Below the pieces are notes generated by a model, which worked only from the letters and a program-made list of their open reading frames with translations, was not told the origin of the DNA and made no database searches. Shown here in pieces: positions 48,266-59,745 of a stretch of 64,000 bases of DNA. This stretch comes from Acanthochlamys bracteata (lineage: Eukaryota; Streptophyta; Magnoliopsida; Pandanales; Velloziaceae), in contig CM034127.1 of assembly GCA_019914995.1 (NCBI GenBank), positions 12,152,001 to 12,216,000 on the forward strand. Direction: 5' to 3'. Position 1 is the stretch's first letter; every line of letters begins with the position of its first letter. Made by a program: the position numbers and the translations under genes.

Positions 48266-50552
48266 TTATGTAGTTTCATTGAATACCATCACCTGCAAAA
48301 AAGCGCAAATTACCGATTACAGAATCTGCTAAAAGAAGAAAAGCAAAAGCAGAAACATTGAGTAAGAATGGTTTCCTGACTAGTTCACAACTGACTATCT
48401 AGAATCAAGAGTTTTGGTCATGTAAACATCAAGTTGAACACATCATAGACAAAGTAGCTACTTGGGTTGTCTTAAATTCAGTAACAGCAATGCCAACCAG
48501 AGTAATTTCTTTAAAAATTGTAGCAGGAGACCATTTCCCATTAATTATATGAAGCAGAGAATATAACTCAGGCACCACCAATATGAGCATTCAAATTAAG
48601 AAAAGAGTGAAAGCAGATATGAACACGTTACCTTCCCACATACTGGACAGGCTACACTTCTCTCCATCCATTCATATATACAGCTAAGGTGGTAATGATG
48701 AGAGCACTGCATTACAATCCTTGGGTTGTCTGAGGTATACTCTGCAGAAAATAAAAAACGGTTCAATCCCCATTGCCAAGCATTCATAGGAGTGGCTAGG
48801 GCATTTGCTCACCAAAAAGGAGATTGGTCGTTCAAATCCTGGCAGCGCCAGTTTATCTCAAAGAAAATCAATCACTTAGCATTTGTCTTACACTTAGATT
48901 GTTAAAAGTTCACAACTACCACACATGTTATGTGTCCATATACTATTTTACTGGAATCGGTAATAAGAATAATCTTATCCCTGGTTCTTATCAATTACAG
49001 GAAGCAACTAGTTCTATTGATTCGTAACCAGCAACCTGACTTATGTGATAGCTTTAGCAATCAGTTTAATAAGGCGATAAAGTAATCAAGAGAATAATTG
49101 GCAAAGCTGACTCGTTTGTAGTACCTTCGAGACATGTTGGGCACACATCTTCATCTTCGGATGAAGGGAAGGTGTACATTACAACACCAGTATCCTGTTC
49201 TGATGAATTCTTTAGAGAATTGCAGTAGCTTAATTTTAATCCAACTTCATATTTAGACGCACTCAACTTGCCATTTTTACTAGCTGGTTCTACGACGGTA
49301 TCATTCATGCTAGGTCTAAGAGGCTCAGGTTCCTCATGACAACAGCTTGAGTATTTGCTACCCCTTGAGATGAGTCCACAATGCGGGACCCCAGAGCATC
49401 TGGGATCATCAAATGGTAAAGGCCTGGGAGGAGACCGGTATGTATCTGAGACACTATCATCAGCATCTACTAAGGTAGCAATTGGAGTTGTCTCATTTAT
49501 CGCTAAAGGGAGAGGATGTACCTCCCTTCTTCGGAAGAGAGTATTGTACTGCAATAATGAAAACGATAGGGAGATAAATAATCTAGAACGAGCGAAAAAT
49601 CATCGACTCCTACAAAGGGATTTGGCAGTTAATTTTAGCTTCTAATGGTAAAAATATATATATGAAAAATTTGCAACTATGTCACCATCTTAATGTTAAT
49701 TGAAATATGACGGACAATTAAAACTTTGCATTCATCAGATACAGGTCATATATTAATACACAAACCAACTGGCCACATATATGACATTGATAGGGAGATA
49801 AATAATCTAGAACGAGCGAAAAATCATCGACTCCTACAAAGGGATTTGGCAGTTAATTTTAGCTTCTAATGGTAAAAATATATATATGAAAAATTTGCAA
49901 CTATGTCACCATCTTAATGTTAATTGAAATATGACGGACAATTAAAACTTTGCATTCATCAGATACAGGTCATATATTAATAGACAAACCAACTGGCCAC
50001 ATATATGACATTGGAGATACATTTTTGGGGAGAAGATTGGGATAGTAATAAGTAATCACCAAGAAGATCCAAATGCATTCTTAATTCCACTACTTCCCAT
50101 GTAAGGCAAAACTTGCAGACCTGATGCAGATAATGACTTGGATGCAGAATTATAATTGCAACTTAAATGAAAGCTGGAATGTTTTCTATATACTAACTTC
50201 GCTCATCAAATAGCTTGTCATATTTAAAAAGCCAAGTAGCTTAACAAACCATGTCACTTGGAATATGCAATTATCACCCACAAATGCAATCACATTGTAC
50301 CCAAAGAGAAACAGCCCATTGTAGCCAACCAATTCATTCTCTACTATGATAAATTATGGCTACATCTTTCCTACTAAGAAACTAAAAGTTTTTGTTTATG
50401 TATGCTCCCGGAAAGAACCCAAAGGTACCTACCGAACGCATAAACTGCTGAGCGAAAGACCTGAGGGGCATGCAGGATCTATGTACAGGAGATCTGTCAT
50501 TTGCTTGATCTTCTGGATCATTGAGCCCGAAGCAGGAACAGACAGCACCCAT
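48266..50552 (-). CDS. RING-H2 E3 ubiquitin ligase (At3g02290-like)
   Basis: Exons on the minus strand: 50552-50433, 49548-49125, 48741-48632, 48292-48266. They join to 226 residues. The N-terminus MGAVCSCFGLNDPED has early Cys residues like its relatives. Conserved middle blocks are LFRRREVHPLP, TYRSPPRPLPFDDPRC and TFPSSEDEDVCPTCLE. The RING-H2 finger uses C176, C179, C194, H196, H199, C202, C213 and C216, with CSHHYHLSCIYEWMERS and CPVCGKV. The protein ends soon after (VMVFNETT). The order matches the Arabidopsis At3g02290-type E3 family, which is predicted to transfer ubiquitin to unknown targets. A 5' UTR intron may reach to about 51400. Introns carry a 224-base tandem duplication and a tRNA-like fragment. 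Confidence 0.92.
48789..48850 (+). repeat. tRNA-like SINE head or tRNA relic
   Basis: On the plus strand, GTGGCTAGGGCATTTGCTC resembles a Pol III A box and GTTCAAATCCT a B box, about 35 bases apart. It ends AGCGCCA. No full cloverleaf forms. It lies in intron 2 of the RING gene, antisense to it. Confidence 0.4.
49565..50012. repeat. Tandem duplication, 2 x 224 bases
   Basis: 49565-49788 and 49789-50012 are the same apart from one base seen (C at about 49759 versus G at about 49983). The unit starts GATAGGGAGATAAATAATC. It lies within intron 1 of the RING gene and starts 17 bases beyond exon 2. Confidence 0.92.
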
Positions 50553-52440
50553 CCTTCAAGCTTATTAGCTATCAGCTTCCTTTCAATTCTTAATTCAGAT
50601 TATTCCAATCTATGAATTAAAGCAAGCACCGCCGCACCTATTTTAATAAGAACCCCAAGTTCCTCTCTTCAGTATGAAGGCACAAAGGAATTTGCTGCAG
50701 GAGCGTGAACTGCACCTCCAAACTCCCCTAAACAATCAACTTAATCAATAATCAGAAAAAAAATACTTGATCTAATTGGAAGCTCCACCGCATGGTAGGC
50801 CAGCTGAGGATCAATGGTTAACAATAGACCTGCTAGAGAAGATAACAATCACAACAGGGTAAAATTCAATCTTTTTTCAATTAATCATCAGAAATAATAT
50901 AGAATCCCCTACAATCTACAAAAGGTGATCTAACCATTAACCTAAACATGTACAGAGTAATTACAAAAAAAAAGCTTCTAATTTTGAACTTGATGATAAA
51001 AACAACCTCAGAAATCATACCAATCTGGAGAGAACACAATTAACATAACCATACCAACCTGGATTACAAAACAACAATAACCCAATCCCAATTCGAGATC
51101 TTCAGAATAAACACCTAAATACTAATAAAAATTGATCACAAAGAGGAAAACACAATCTATGCTTCCAAGTTAAACCCTACCCATAATAAAAGATCAAAGA
51201 CAGCAATAATCCATCTCCCAAGTTCCAATTTTGAGATGAAAAATCTCACAAACACCCCCAAAAAAGAGCAGCAAAAAGAAAATTTCGAAACAGAGAGAAG
51301 AAGGACTACAAACCTCAAGAAATTGAACGAGTTCCAAGAAAGAAAGAATTCACGCACCAATTTAAGTTGTTGTGATTCAATCAAACCAATCAATAATCAA
51401 TAAAAGGTAATAAATTCAATTTGAAAGGTTTAAGAAGGGGAGAGAGGAGTCCCGATTTTGCTAGGACTTCGTGCGAAAACAAATTTACACAACTCGGAAA
51501 CAACAAAGAAAGATAAAAGAGCGCGAGATAATAAATAATAAAATAAAAAGAAGTTATTAGGAAAAGTAATTTAATTAATGAGTTAGTAAAAGGATTTACT
51601 TTATTTTATTATTATTTAGTTTTATATTTTTGAAGTCAAAAAAATAAAATTTATTTTTTAAAAAATCTTCAAAATATGTATTGCTTGAAAAAAAATTATT
51701 TTATAATCAATTTTAAACAAATATGTGGTGACCAGTGTGGCGTGAATAAGAACAACGTTCGAGTATGACTGAAGATGCATTGTAGGTGCTTTCCTTTTAG
51801 AGGTGATAATAGGCTTTATCTTAATTTTAAAAAAAATTTTGAACATTTTTGAAGTATTTTAACTCCAAAATAATATATGCAGTATTCTACAAAAGTTTTT
51901 CTTAATTTAAAAGATATGATTTATGTGACAATTATACGTACAAATCTTCTTCAAAAATTATGATTAAAAAAAATTGAAAAACTCCTACAAAAATTTTACT
52001 CTGTCAGCTATTACAAACATGATTTAAAATTAAATCATTGAGACGGCTACATTGTCGCATTCATAAGATAATATTAAGATTAAAAAATTTTGCATCAAAT
52101 GTCAATATGGCCTCACCATTTGAAGACTACAACGTAAGACTAAGCAACAAGAATTTGGAATGTGATTGGTTCTAATAATACTATATTGTTGCTAATTTTT
52201 TAAGTCTTCGATGATTAACAAAAATAAACATAAAATTTTAATACAAGCATTGTCCAATTAAAACTATAACAAATACGTAGTTCTCAATCTTCTTCTGAGT
52301 TTTTTTTTGGTTGAGTATTTGTTTAGTTAGGATTCTTCTTGTTTCAAAAGTTAATAATTCTTAATCATTTTATATTTTATCTTAGTTATAATAAGGTTTT
52401 ATTTCATTTATATTTTGTTTGTTTATGAATCATGAGACTT
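50553..52440. other. RING gene upstream region
   Basis: Probable 5' UTR intron and leader (50553 to about 51450) and promoter, then AT-rich spacer with MITE-like DNA at about 51590-51720. No other gene seen. Confidence 0.45.
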
Positions 52441-52449
52441 AAGCCTACA

Positions 52450-52945
52450 GTGTAAATATGTACGGTCCAGATCGATCCGGCTCTGTTGGGCCGGATCAAA
52501 GAAGTTATTCAGGCCAGACCAATCTGGCCCAATTTTTATACCAGATCAGATCGATCCGATCTAATTATAATTATTTTTATTTATTTTATTTGTTAGTTTA
52601 TTTTATTTTTATTTTATAATAAATAAATAAATAAATAAATTTTAAAATAATTGAAAACGTTATTAAATAAATAAATAAAATATAGATATTTTCTATATTA
52701 AAATAAATTTATTATTAGTTGATTTGATTAATTATTAATATTGACCATATTAATAGTCTGTTGTTAATCAGTCAACATTGACTAGTCAATGTGTATAGTA
52801 ACTAGACAGATTGCCGATAAATTGGCCCTATACTGCATGACAGATAGGATCGAATTAGTTTGATCTTGTCACTGTCTTGGAACGTTTTTCGAACCATTTG
52901 GTCGGGACCGAGTCATTTGGCCGGGATGCGGACCGGCGCGTTTAA
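52450..52945. repeat. hAT-like non-autonomous remnant
   Basis: GC-rich blocks at each side (GGTCCAGATCGATCCGGCTC, GGGCCGGATC; TGGTCGGGACCGAGTCATT, GGACCGGCGCG) with an AT-rich middle. Phrases such as ATCAGTCAACATTGAC resemble the 5' region of the hAT element at 62074 (GATCAGTTAATATTGA, GGTCAACGTTGACC). No transposase. Confidence 0.45.
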
Positions 52946-52969
52946 TTTGACCTATACTTACGCTTTTAC

Positions 52970-53191
52970 TTTCTAAGAATATTTTTCAACTCATTTTAAT
53001 TCTAATTTTTTATTTCATATTTTTCTATAATTTTTTGCAACATTTTATAGAATTTTTTTGTAAAGTTAAAATAAAATCTTATTATTAATTATTTTAACTT
53101 TTTTGATAAAAGAGTAGAGTTTATTTCTAAAATCTCAAAAAATTATACTTTATTTTGGAAAAGTTTTTTTATATGCACTCCAAACATCCCC
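52970..53191. repeat. AT-rich MITE ending CCAAACATCCCC
   Basis: A/T-rich DNA ending GCACTCCAAACATCCCC; a second similar tract follows to 53392 and ends TTCCAAACATAAC. Same broad class as the other AT-rich MITEs. Confidence 0.5.
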
Positions 53192-53427
53192 TACTTCATG
53201 TTTGATATAATTTTTAGAAATAACTTTTGAGCTTTTCAAACTCAAAAAATATGTATAGTATTTTTTAAAAAATTTGAAGTTATAAACAAATTATACATTG
53301 TGAAATAATTATTATGTAAAAATATTTTAAAAATATTATAAAAACATTTTTAAAAAATCTTTTTAAGTCTTTTTTTTTTCATCTATTCCAAACATAACTT
53401 GCGTATAGTTTGGTTGGGCCTTAATTA

Positions 53428-53640
53428 TCTCCATTTCTTTCATCATTTTAGTATTCTGTTGATCATTATCTCCAATACCAAAAAGAAGAGATGCACCCCA
53501 TGCAACAAGCTGCCTCCAGCTAATAGCGCAACCTTCTTGACAGCTTCCTTCTGCTCTTCGTTGATCTCAAATCCATAACCGAAGACCTCGTCTTTTGATC
53601 TCCCTCTTTCTCCGCTAGTTATCTTTTAAGTGAATGAACT
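53428..53640 (-). pseudogene. Truncated copy of the 55-kb small-protein gene
   Basis: The minus strand aligns with the gene at 55192-55482: DEVFGYGFEINEEQKEA is clear, then the copy shifts frame in the membrane segment after LAGG. It breaks off where the MKAPG motif would begin. The start region is altered and has no ATG at the matching place. Its upstream TATATATA tract (about 53650-53665) is also copied. Confidence 0.75.
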
Positions 53641-54654
53641 GTATGCAGGGTATATATATATATATTACTTAGTTTGAAGATTTCATATACAAGTCTATTG
53701 ATGCAATGACCTTACAGATTTCAATAAAATGATCAGCCATTATTAATAGCAGAGTAAATGTTCTTGCCAGTGAGTTGAATTAACTTGAAGATCTAGCACC
53801 AAAGAGTTGCTTCGGATGCAACGCTTGCATGCATAGCGATCCTTCGTTTTGTTCAATAGAATGTCTTTTCTTTTGTTCTGGGAAAGAACATACTATTTAT
53901 GGTTCTTGGGGATTTATGACTTTTAGTGTAACGCGTATGGATTAAATGCTTACAGTTTTCATACATGCATGCATTGAAGCTCTAATGGCATCAACGAGTA
54001 ACAATGATCAATAGAGTAACCAAAGAGTCCAAATAGAAAGAACCTAGGAAATCTGCAAGCTTAAGCCGAAGGCTAAAAGACACTAACTGGTTGTTTTCAA
54101 CAATTAAGGGGTTCGACGAGATGAATTTAATTTATCCAAGTGCTATTTCCCTATCTTATTTGGGACGAGGTTAGAATTTTTCCAAAAGCAACTAGCAAAA
54201 AGAAGATTAATATCAAATATTATAAATATCATTTTAGCCCTATTGATAGAAAATATGAAACTAAACTCTTTTTTCACATGCTCTCCCTCCGAGCAGTTGT
54301 GTTTTAAAGTGAAGTAAGTTAGTGACTTGAAATGAAGCAAGATACTTGCTTTAAAGTGAAACAAGCCACTGTTTTGAAATAAAGCGAATTATTTATTCTA
54401 AAATGAAGCGATTATTTGAAAAATGTAGCGAAAGATCTATTTTTCTGAAGTAAAGTAGATCATAAACATATTTAGCCCATACTATTCGTTCGATCCAACG
54501 CAGTCTATTCTGATAATGATAATGAGAAAGATGAGTTCAAATTTTTATAAAATAGAGCTAAATCTCTTTAGCACTATTAAAGCCTAAAAAATAAAAAACC
54601 CAGGGAACCGATAAATGCTATTAAGGCACCGTTTGATATAGCTGAAAAGATAAA
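53641..54654. other. Spacer in the duplicated cluster
   Basis: The first 110 bases resemble the promoter side of the gene at 55482. A run of AAGTGAAGTAAGTT-like repeats lies at about 54310-54450. No gene seen. Confidence 0.4.
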
Positions 54655-54992
54655 GTCTTTTGATTTTTCAAATTACGAGCGTGTTATGGTATTGTTACTG
54701 TAGCACTTAATCACGAGTACTCATTGGCTGAGTACTTGGTCTTTCCGGTAGATAAGGTTTCTGTTGCAAGCAAATAACACCTTGTAGATCCTCGTAATGG
54801 CTAGCTAATCTATGGATCAGTTTGTTGCCCACCAAGAGCGTGAGTGCTGCTGCAGAGAACACTATAGCCCTCGCTTTCCGGCAATCTGTATTACCATCTC
54901 TGTTTAATTTACGTATGCCGGTTATTGTGTTTGGTTCTGGATTTTGTTCAGCTTGATTATGAAGTCATTAAAGCTTTGCTGTTACAAGTCGT
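54655..54992 (+). repeat. Copy of the 3' flank of the small-protein gene at 58834
   Basis: Aligns along its length with 59047-59375, from TCTTTTGATTTTTCAAATTA to the end at AAGCTTTGCT, with small indels. The coding part is absent. This is a detached 3' UTR duplicate. Confidence 0.85.
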
Positions 54993-55191
54993 ATGCAACA
55001 GAACACAATATAACTAAAAAGACAGCAATAATACATATGTCAATAAAGAAACACACACAATCCCATTAAGTAATACATATAAGGAAGTACCAAATACTTA
55101 ACAGTACACATATAAAGAAACCGATTGATAGCATAGTAGAAGATATATCAAGATCTTGCAATAACGGTTGCATTTGTGTAGCTTATTGATT

Positions 55192-55482
55192 TCATTTACG
55201 ATCATCACGAAGACGGCGAAAATAATCTTTCGGATTTTCCTCGAAACCATTTCTTGCGATATACACTCCATCTCTACCTGGAGCCTTCATCATTTTAGTA
55301 CTCTGTTGATCTTTATCTCCACTTCCAAGAAGACGGCATACACCCAGTGCAATACTAAGCAGCCCTCCAGCTAATATGGCACCCTTCTTCGCAGCTTCCT
55401 TGTGCTCTTCTGTGATCTCAAACCCGTAACCAAAGACCTCGTACCTGGCAGCGTTTGAGTTGTTAGTGTTGCTGCTATCCAT
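55192..55482 (-). CDS. Small membrane-anchored protein with MKAPG motif
   Basis: A single exon of 96 residues. The N-terminal part is polar (MDSSNTNNSNAARYEVFGYG), then comes a basic-flanked hydrophobic segment at about residues 34-54 (AILAGGLLSIALGVCRLLG) that could be one membrane helix. A soluble tail carries MKAPGRDGVYIAR, then FEENPKDYF and RRLR. A TATATATA tract lies about 60 bases upstream on the minus strand. The MKAPG-to-LR block is shared at identical spacing with the three plus-strand genes at 57033, 58834 and 60970. No named family is recognised; function unknown. The truncated duplicate at 53.5 kb keeps the N-terminal half, which supports this reading frame. Confidence 0.7.
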   Translation of the reverse strand: MDSSNTNNSNAARYEVFGYGFEITEEHKEAAKKGAILAGGLLSIALGVCRLLGSGDKDQQSTKMMKAPGRDGVYIARNGFEENPKDYFRRLRDDRK

Positions 55483-55559
55483 CTTTCGATCTCTTTCTCT
55501 GCTACTTATCGTTCGAGTGAATGAATTCTCCAGGGTAGATAAATATATATATAGCTAAG

Positions 55560-57032
55560 TTTGAAGCATAATATATATAAGGCTAGTGATGCAAATGCCC
55601 TTACAGATTTCAGTGTGATAACCCATTAAAGAGTAAAGTAAAGTAGTCTCTCAGACAAAAGCATGTAGATTAGGTACCTCTGTATCTAGTATCAGGGTAA
55701 GCAAAGCAGTTGATGAAAGCTACGCATATAATAGAACAAGAAGTAAAGAAAAAAGTACGCTCTCCGATAAAAAGCATCTAGCTTGGCTGCTAAGGAACCA
55801 CAATGCAGTATTATTGCTAGTCATCAGGGTAAGAAAAGCAATTGAATAAAAGCTACTCATAATATGATGGAAAAAATTAAGTAAAGAAAAAGTGGAGTCT
55901 CCGACAAAAGCATCTAGCTTTTAGTCATCATTATGCAACTTATTTTTTATTTTACTAATATTAAAAAAGATATGATCAGAATGAATAAATATAGTTTTTA
56001 AGGTTAACTCTTTTTTTTTCCCCTCTTTTGTCTCATATTTTAAAGAAAGCCAGTGTTAAATACTAATAAACTTTTGAAGTCTCATCTAGGTCGCCCACAC
56101 ATTCTTTTAAGACTTTATTAAAAGTATTAATCAACTCGTAAATTTCGGGGGTGATTCTGCAAAGATTAAAATAAATTAAGCCAAAATTAAAGTCTTTAAA
56201 ACGACCTAACTATTACAAGTCATAAGCTAAGGAAAGATTCTCAAATACGTATGTATGATTACTTACTGTTGCTAGTCATCAGAAAAACAACAATCGAATA
56301 AAGGTACTCATGTAATGGAAAAAAGTAAAGAAAAAGTAGATTCGAATGCCTAGATGCTTAAAATAAAAACTAGTTTAAATTGAAGTTTGTTTTAAAATTT
56401 TTTATGAAATGGATTTGGATTTTTAAAAAATAATGTATATATATAATATAATATATAGTTATTTATATTACAAAATTTTTAGAAAAGTTTCTTAAATATA
56501 ATATTTCTAAAATATAAAAATTTTTAAAATAAAAATAATGCAATAATACTGATAAATACCTCAAAAGCAGCAGTTCGGTTAGGTACCATATCACTTATTT
56601 TCTTTAATCTGATCTTTCGAAAGAGTGAAATCAACTTTTAAATGACAAGTTTTATGTATCTAATTTATCGACATGTTTATGTTCTAAACAATATTATCTA
56701 ATTCGTCAGAGATAATCCTGAATATTTTTAAAAATATAATTTTAATTATTAAGCTAAAAAATCATTTACTAAATTGTTAAATAGTTTCTGTAAGCAATTC
56801 CAAACTATATTTATAACGTTTTACGAGTCATTTAGACAATCGTAGGACAGCGTAAACGTACGAGGCAGTATCAATGATAGAGAGAAATTATAAATATCTC
56901 TCTATAAAGAAACAATTTAGGTACTAGGTATATCAATCTTACGCTTCAAATTTTATTTCTAATTTTACTCGAAAGTTGAAACTCTCCACTTACGAAGAGC
57001 AGCGGTGCTAAGAAGTGGAGTTTGATCAGATC
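55560..57032. repeat. Dispersed ~130-base repeats and promoter of the 57033 gene
   Basis: Copies of a unit containing TCATCAGGGTAAGAAAAGCA, TTGAATAAAAGCTACTCAT and GACAAAAGCATCTAGCTT occur at about 55690-55820, 55821-55922 and 56275-56343, and again at 59790-60125. A TATAAATA at 56889-56896 sits about 140 bases before the ATG at 57033. About 56340-56560 is AT-rich MITE-like DNA. Confidence 0.6.
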
Positions 57033-57512
57033 ATGGAGATCAACACGAGAAAACTCATGATGCCGAAGGTGGCCGGAAATTTCAGTTCTGCAGAACTAAC
57101 CATCTTGAAAAATTCCATCTTAGACGAGATCAGCCATGCCTTTCTCGTCTTAGAAAGCATCCCAAGCTTGTTCATCCACTTTCTACAGACCAGCATCTCC
57201 TCTTTCTTTGAAAAGATTCACCAGTTCTTCGACTTCGTCAAACCTTACATCTTCATAGGGATTGCAATTGTTGTGGTCGTCTTGCTTCTCTACTTCTTCT
57301 GGAGCATCTTCTTCTTGATTTTGAGCTTCCTTTGCAGGGTTTTGTATTTTGTTTTTTTCTACTTGTGGAACGCATTCTGTTTGCTGATCAAGTGTTTAGG
57401 TTTTGCAGTGATGAGAGCTCCTGGTGCGGCTGGGCTGTTAATTCCCAGGTGTCTCTTTGAAGCCTCTCCAAGGATCTTCTTCATTTTACTTCGCACTGTT
57501 ACAAGATTGTGA
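57033..57512 (+). CDS. Hydrophobic membrane protein with MRAPG motif
   Basis: A single exon of 159 residues from the first ATG (57033); the frame is open a little further upstream but with no ATG. Residues 1-60 are amphipathic (MEINTRKLMMPKVAG...). A long hydrophobic stretch follows at about 69-110 (IAIVVVVLLLYFFWS, FFLILSFLCRVLYFVFFYL), enough for two membrane helices or a hairpin. The C-terminus is the shared block FAVMRAPGAAGLLIPR, CLFEASPRIFF, LLRTVTRL. It is the longest member of the local family. The last 35 codons and the 3' flank are duplicated at 61297-61640. Function unknown. Confidence 0.7.
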   Translation: MEINTRKLMMPKVAGNFSSAELTILKNSILDEISHAFLVLESIPSLFIHFLQTSISSFFEKIHQFFDFVKPYIFIGIAIVVVVLLLYFFWSIFFLILSFLCRVLYFVFFYLWNAFCLLIKCLGFAVMRAPGAAGLLIPRCLFEASPRIFFILLRTVTRL

Positions 57513-58740
57513 GGGTGAAAGTTTATCTCTAGCCAGTTGTATATGTAATCTGTCTCTTAAGCATTGCGAATAATTTGGGTGTTATGCTTGCTTTAAGTGT
57601 TCATGTAGTTTATTGTTCTTTAGACGAAATCTGTGTGTTGTTAAATCTATGTGTTGTTGATCTGTAATCAATCCACAGCTTCTCAAATCTGATGCATGCA
57701 TCCTGTGTATAGAGACGAGCGACAGAGGGATGCTCCTCTGAGGAACAGAGCATAAAAGCTACGAACATTTTCGAATTTAACTAAGATCTTAGTTTTCTTT
57801 TTACATAATTTAGATTATATATGAAAGGTTGTTTGCTATTTGCCCAAAAGCACGTATAATTAGAAGAAAAGATTTTCTAAAACAGCGTTGAGGTTGGCGA
57901 TACTATAGTTTTGGACAATGAAGGTCCGACGTATGAAATTAAAAAAAAAAAGATCAAATAAATTTATCAAAGAAAGAATTACAATGACATCATGTTACGA
58001 TTCTTGATGACAAAAGCAGCTGAATTATTCTAATGCTAGCTAAATTAAAAAAACTAAATAAAGTTAGAATAAAATAATTAATTTAACTTTTATTCTATGC
58101 TTAGATAAGGTACCAAACAATTTTATTTATAACTAAAATATATAAGTAAAATTTTAGCTTTACTATAATTCTACTAAGATTAACTTCAATTTAATCTCAA
58201 CAATTAACAGTAATTTTTTACTTTACAAGATAAATTTTTTCTATAAAAATTTATTTTTATAGAACTCTTAAATACATAAATAAATACTAATTTTTTAATA
58301 AAATTTAAAATATTTATAATAAAATTTTAATTTTATTTTTTTAAATAAAATACGATATTTGAATAGCTCGAGACAAATGATATAACACATTATTGAAACT
58401 TGAAACTAAATTAAAAGAAGCCCGTTTATATTGATTTACCTATGCCGATTATAGTGTTCGTCGGTACCTAGATATCTATAAGTTCCAGGCATTTCCCAAG
58501 ATCTACTCTTTTTGCTTGGGTAACAAATTGAAAGTGCCAAATCGTAAATTTGGGTATAAATCCTGAAAGAAAAAAAGAAAGTGCTGCAAGTTTTTTAAAA
58601 GACTTGAATATTACAAGTCATGTACAATAGAATAGAATAAATAAAGTAGTAATAGAACAGAATAAATAAAATAGCAACAATAATTGAAAAAATAACAAAT
58701 ATCTCGATCAAGGAAACACCCCCAACGATTAGGTAGTAGC
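57513..58740. other. 3' flank of the 57033 gene and AT-rich spacer
   Basis: 57513-57755 is the 3' flank that is also duplicated at about 61421-61640. From 57780 on it is AT-rich, with a MITE-like tract at about 58055-58370. No gene seen. Confidence 0.5.
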
Positions 58741-58748
58741 TATATATA
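58741..58748 (+). promoter_or_regulatory. TATA box of the 58834 gene
   Basis: TATATATA, 86 bases upstream of the ATG. The leader GGCATTTAACCTAGGCCTTT downstream of it is nearly the same as that of the 60970 gene, so promoter and gene were duplicated together. Confidence 0.6.
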
Positions 58749-58833
58749 TGGCATTTAACCTAGGCCTTTGCAAATAGTAGTTGTCATTGCTTATATTTAT
58801 CTTTGAGCAGTTGAGTTGATTTTGGTCGTTGCT

Positions 58834-59058
58834 ATGGCGATCTTCAGTGGTCTCTGTTGGGTGCTCGGCTTGGGATTGAAGCCCATAACATTGCCCGCTT
58901 ACTTTATCTGGAATTTCTCGTGCACTGTACTTAAGTTCGCCGGAGTTGCTGTGATGAAAGCTCCTGGGACTGCAGGGTTGATGCTGCCGAGGTTTCTGTT
59001 TAATGCCAGTCCGAAGATCTACTTTTTCTTGCTTCGCCTTCTTTGTGGCTTCTTTTGA
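58834..59058 (+). CDS. Short membrane protein with MKAPG motif
   Basis: A single exon of 74 residues from the ATG at 58834 (MAIFSGLCWVLGLGLKPITL). Composition is strongly hydrophobic. The first 20 residues could be a signal anchor, and the end AVMKAPGTAGLMLPR, FNASPKIYF, LLRLLCGFF is the shared block. The stop TGA falls directly after CGFF. The 3' flank is duplicated at 54655-54992. Paralogue of the 60970 gene, with which it shares leader and N-terminus. Function unknown. Confidence 0.65.
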   Translation: MAIFSGLCWVLGLGLKPITLPAYFIWNFSCTVLKFAGVAVMKAPGTAGLMLPRFLFNASPKIYFFLLRLLCGFF

Positions 59059-59542
59059 TTTTTCAAATTAGTTGAGTGTGTTATGGTAGCACTTAAATCA
59101 CGAGTACTCATTGACTGAAATACTTGGTCTTTCCAAGTAGATTAGGTTTCTGTTGCAAGAAAATAAACACCTTGTAGATCCTCGTAGTGGCTAATCTATG
59201 GATCAGTTTGTTGCCCATCAAGAGCGTGAACATCTCTGCTTCTGCAGAGAACACTATAGCCTTCGCTTTCCGGCAATCTGTATTACCATCTCTGTTTAAT
59301 TTACGTATGCCGGTTATTGTGTTTGGTTCTGGATTTTGTTCAGCTTGATTATGAAGTCATACATACAAGTCATTAAAGCTTTGCTATTTAAAATTTTAAA
59401 CAATTTTTTAAATTTGAAATTAAAATTTCTATAAAATAATAAATAAAATATTTATAATTATTTTATTTAATAAATTGTGATACAAGTGAAGTATTTGACC
59501 GAAAAATTGTAAGTTCAAAATCTAAGGAAGCACGCCCTTATT
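59059..59542. other. 3' flank of the 58834 gene
   Basis: 59059-59375 is the 3' flank copied at 54655-54992. The rest is AT-rich. Confidence 0.6.
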
Positions 59543-59745
59543 GTGTTCGGTGTTCTTTACAACTGCCGAAGTTTGCTCTGCTTGACCGTAAAGTTCGACG
59601 GATCAAGTTGCAGTGATGGAAGGTGCAGGAGCTGCAGAGTTGTTGTTGGTACCAAGGTTTTTATGCCTAGCATTTTCCAGTATCTTCTTTTTACTTCGTT
59701 CTCTAATGCGTTTGTTTGTTCCTGACCATCCGGTAATGGAAGTAC
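59543..59745 (+). pseudogene. Decayed copy of the MKAPG gene
   Basis: Aligns with the second half of the 58834 gene: LTVKFDG matches the TVLKFAG segment. A 4-base insertion after it shifts the frame, and then VAVMEGAGAAELLLVPRF and SSIFFLLRS follow. The motif residues K and P of MKAPG are lost. Non-functional copy. Confidence 0.65.

Noticed and set aside
55168..55374. Plus-strand frame opposite the 96-residue gene
   Set aside because: Antisense shadow; the minus-strand frame is the one conserved in the duplicate at 53.5 kb.
57015..57032. Six more codons before the 57033 ATG
   Set aside because: The frame is open there but starts with GTG, which is not a normal start in plant nuclear genes.
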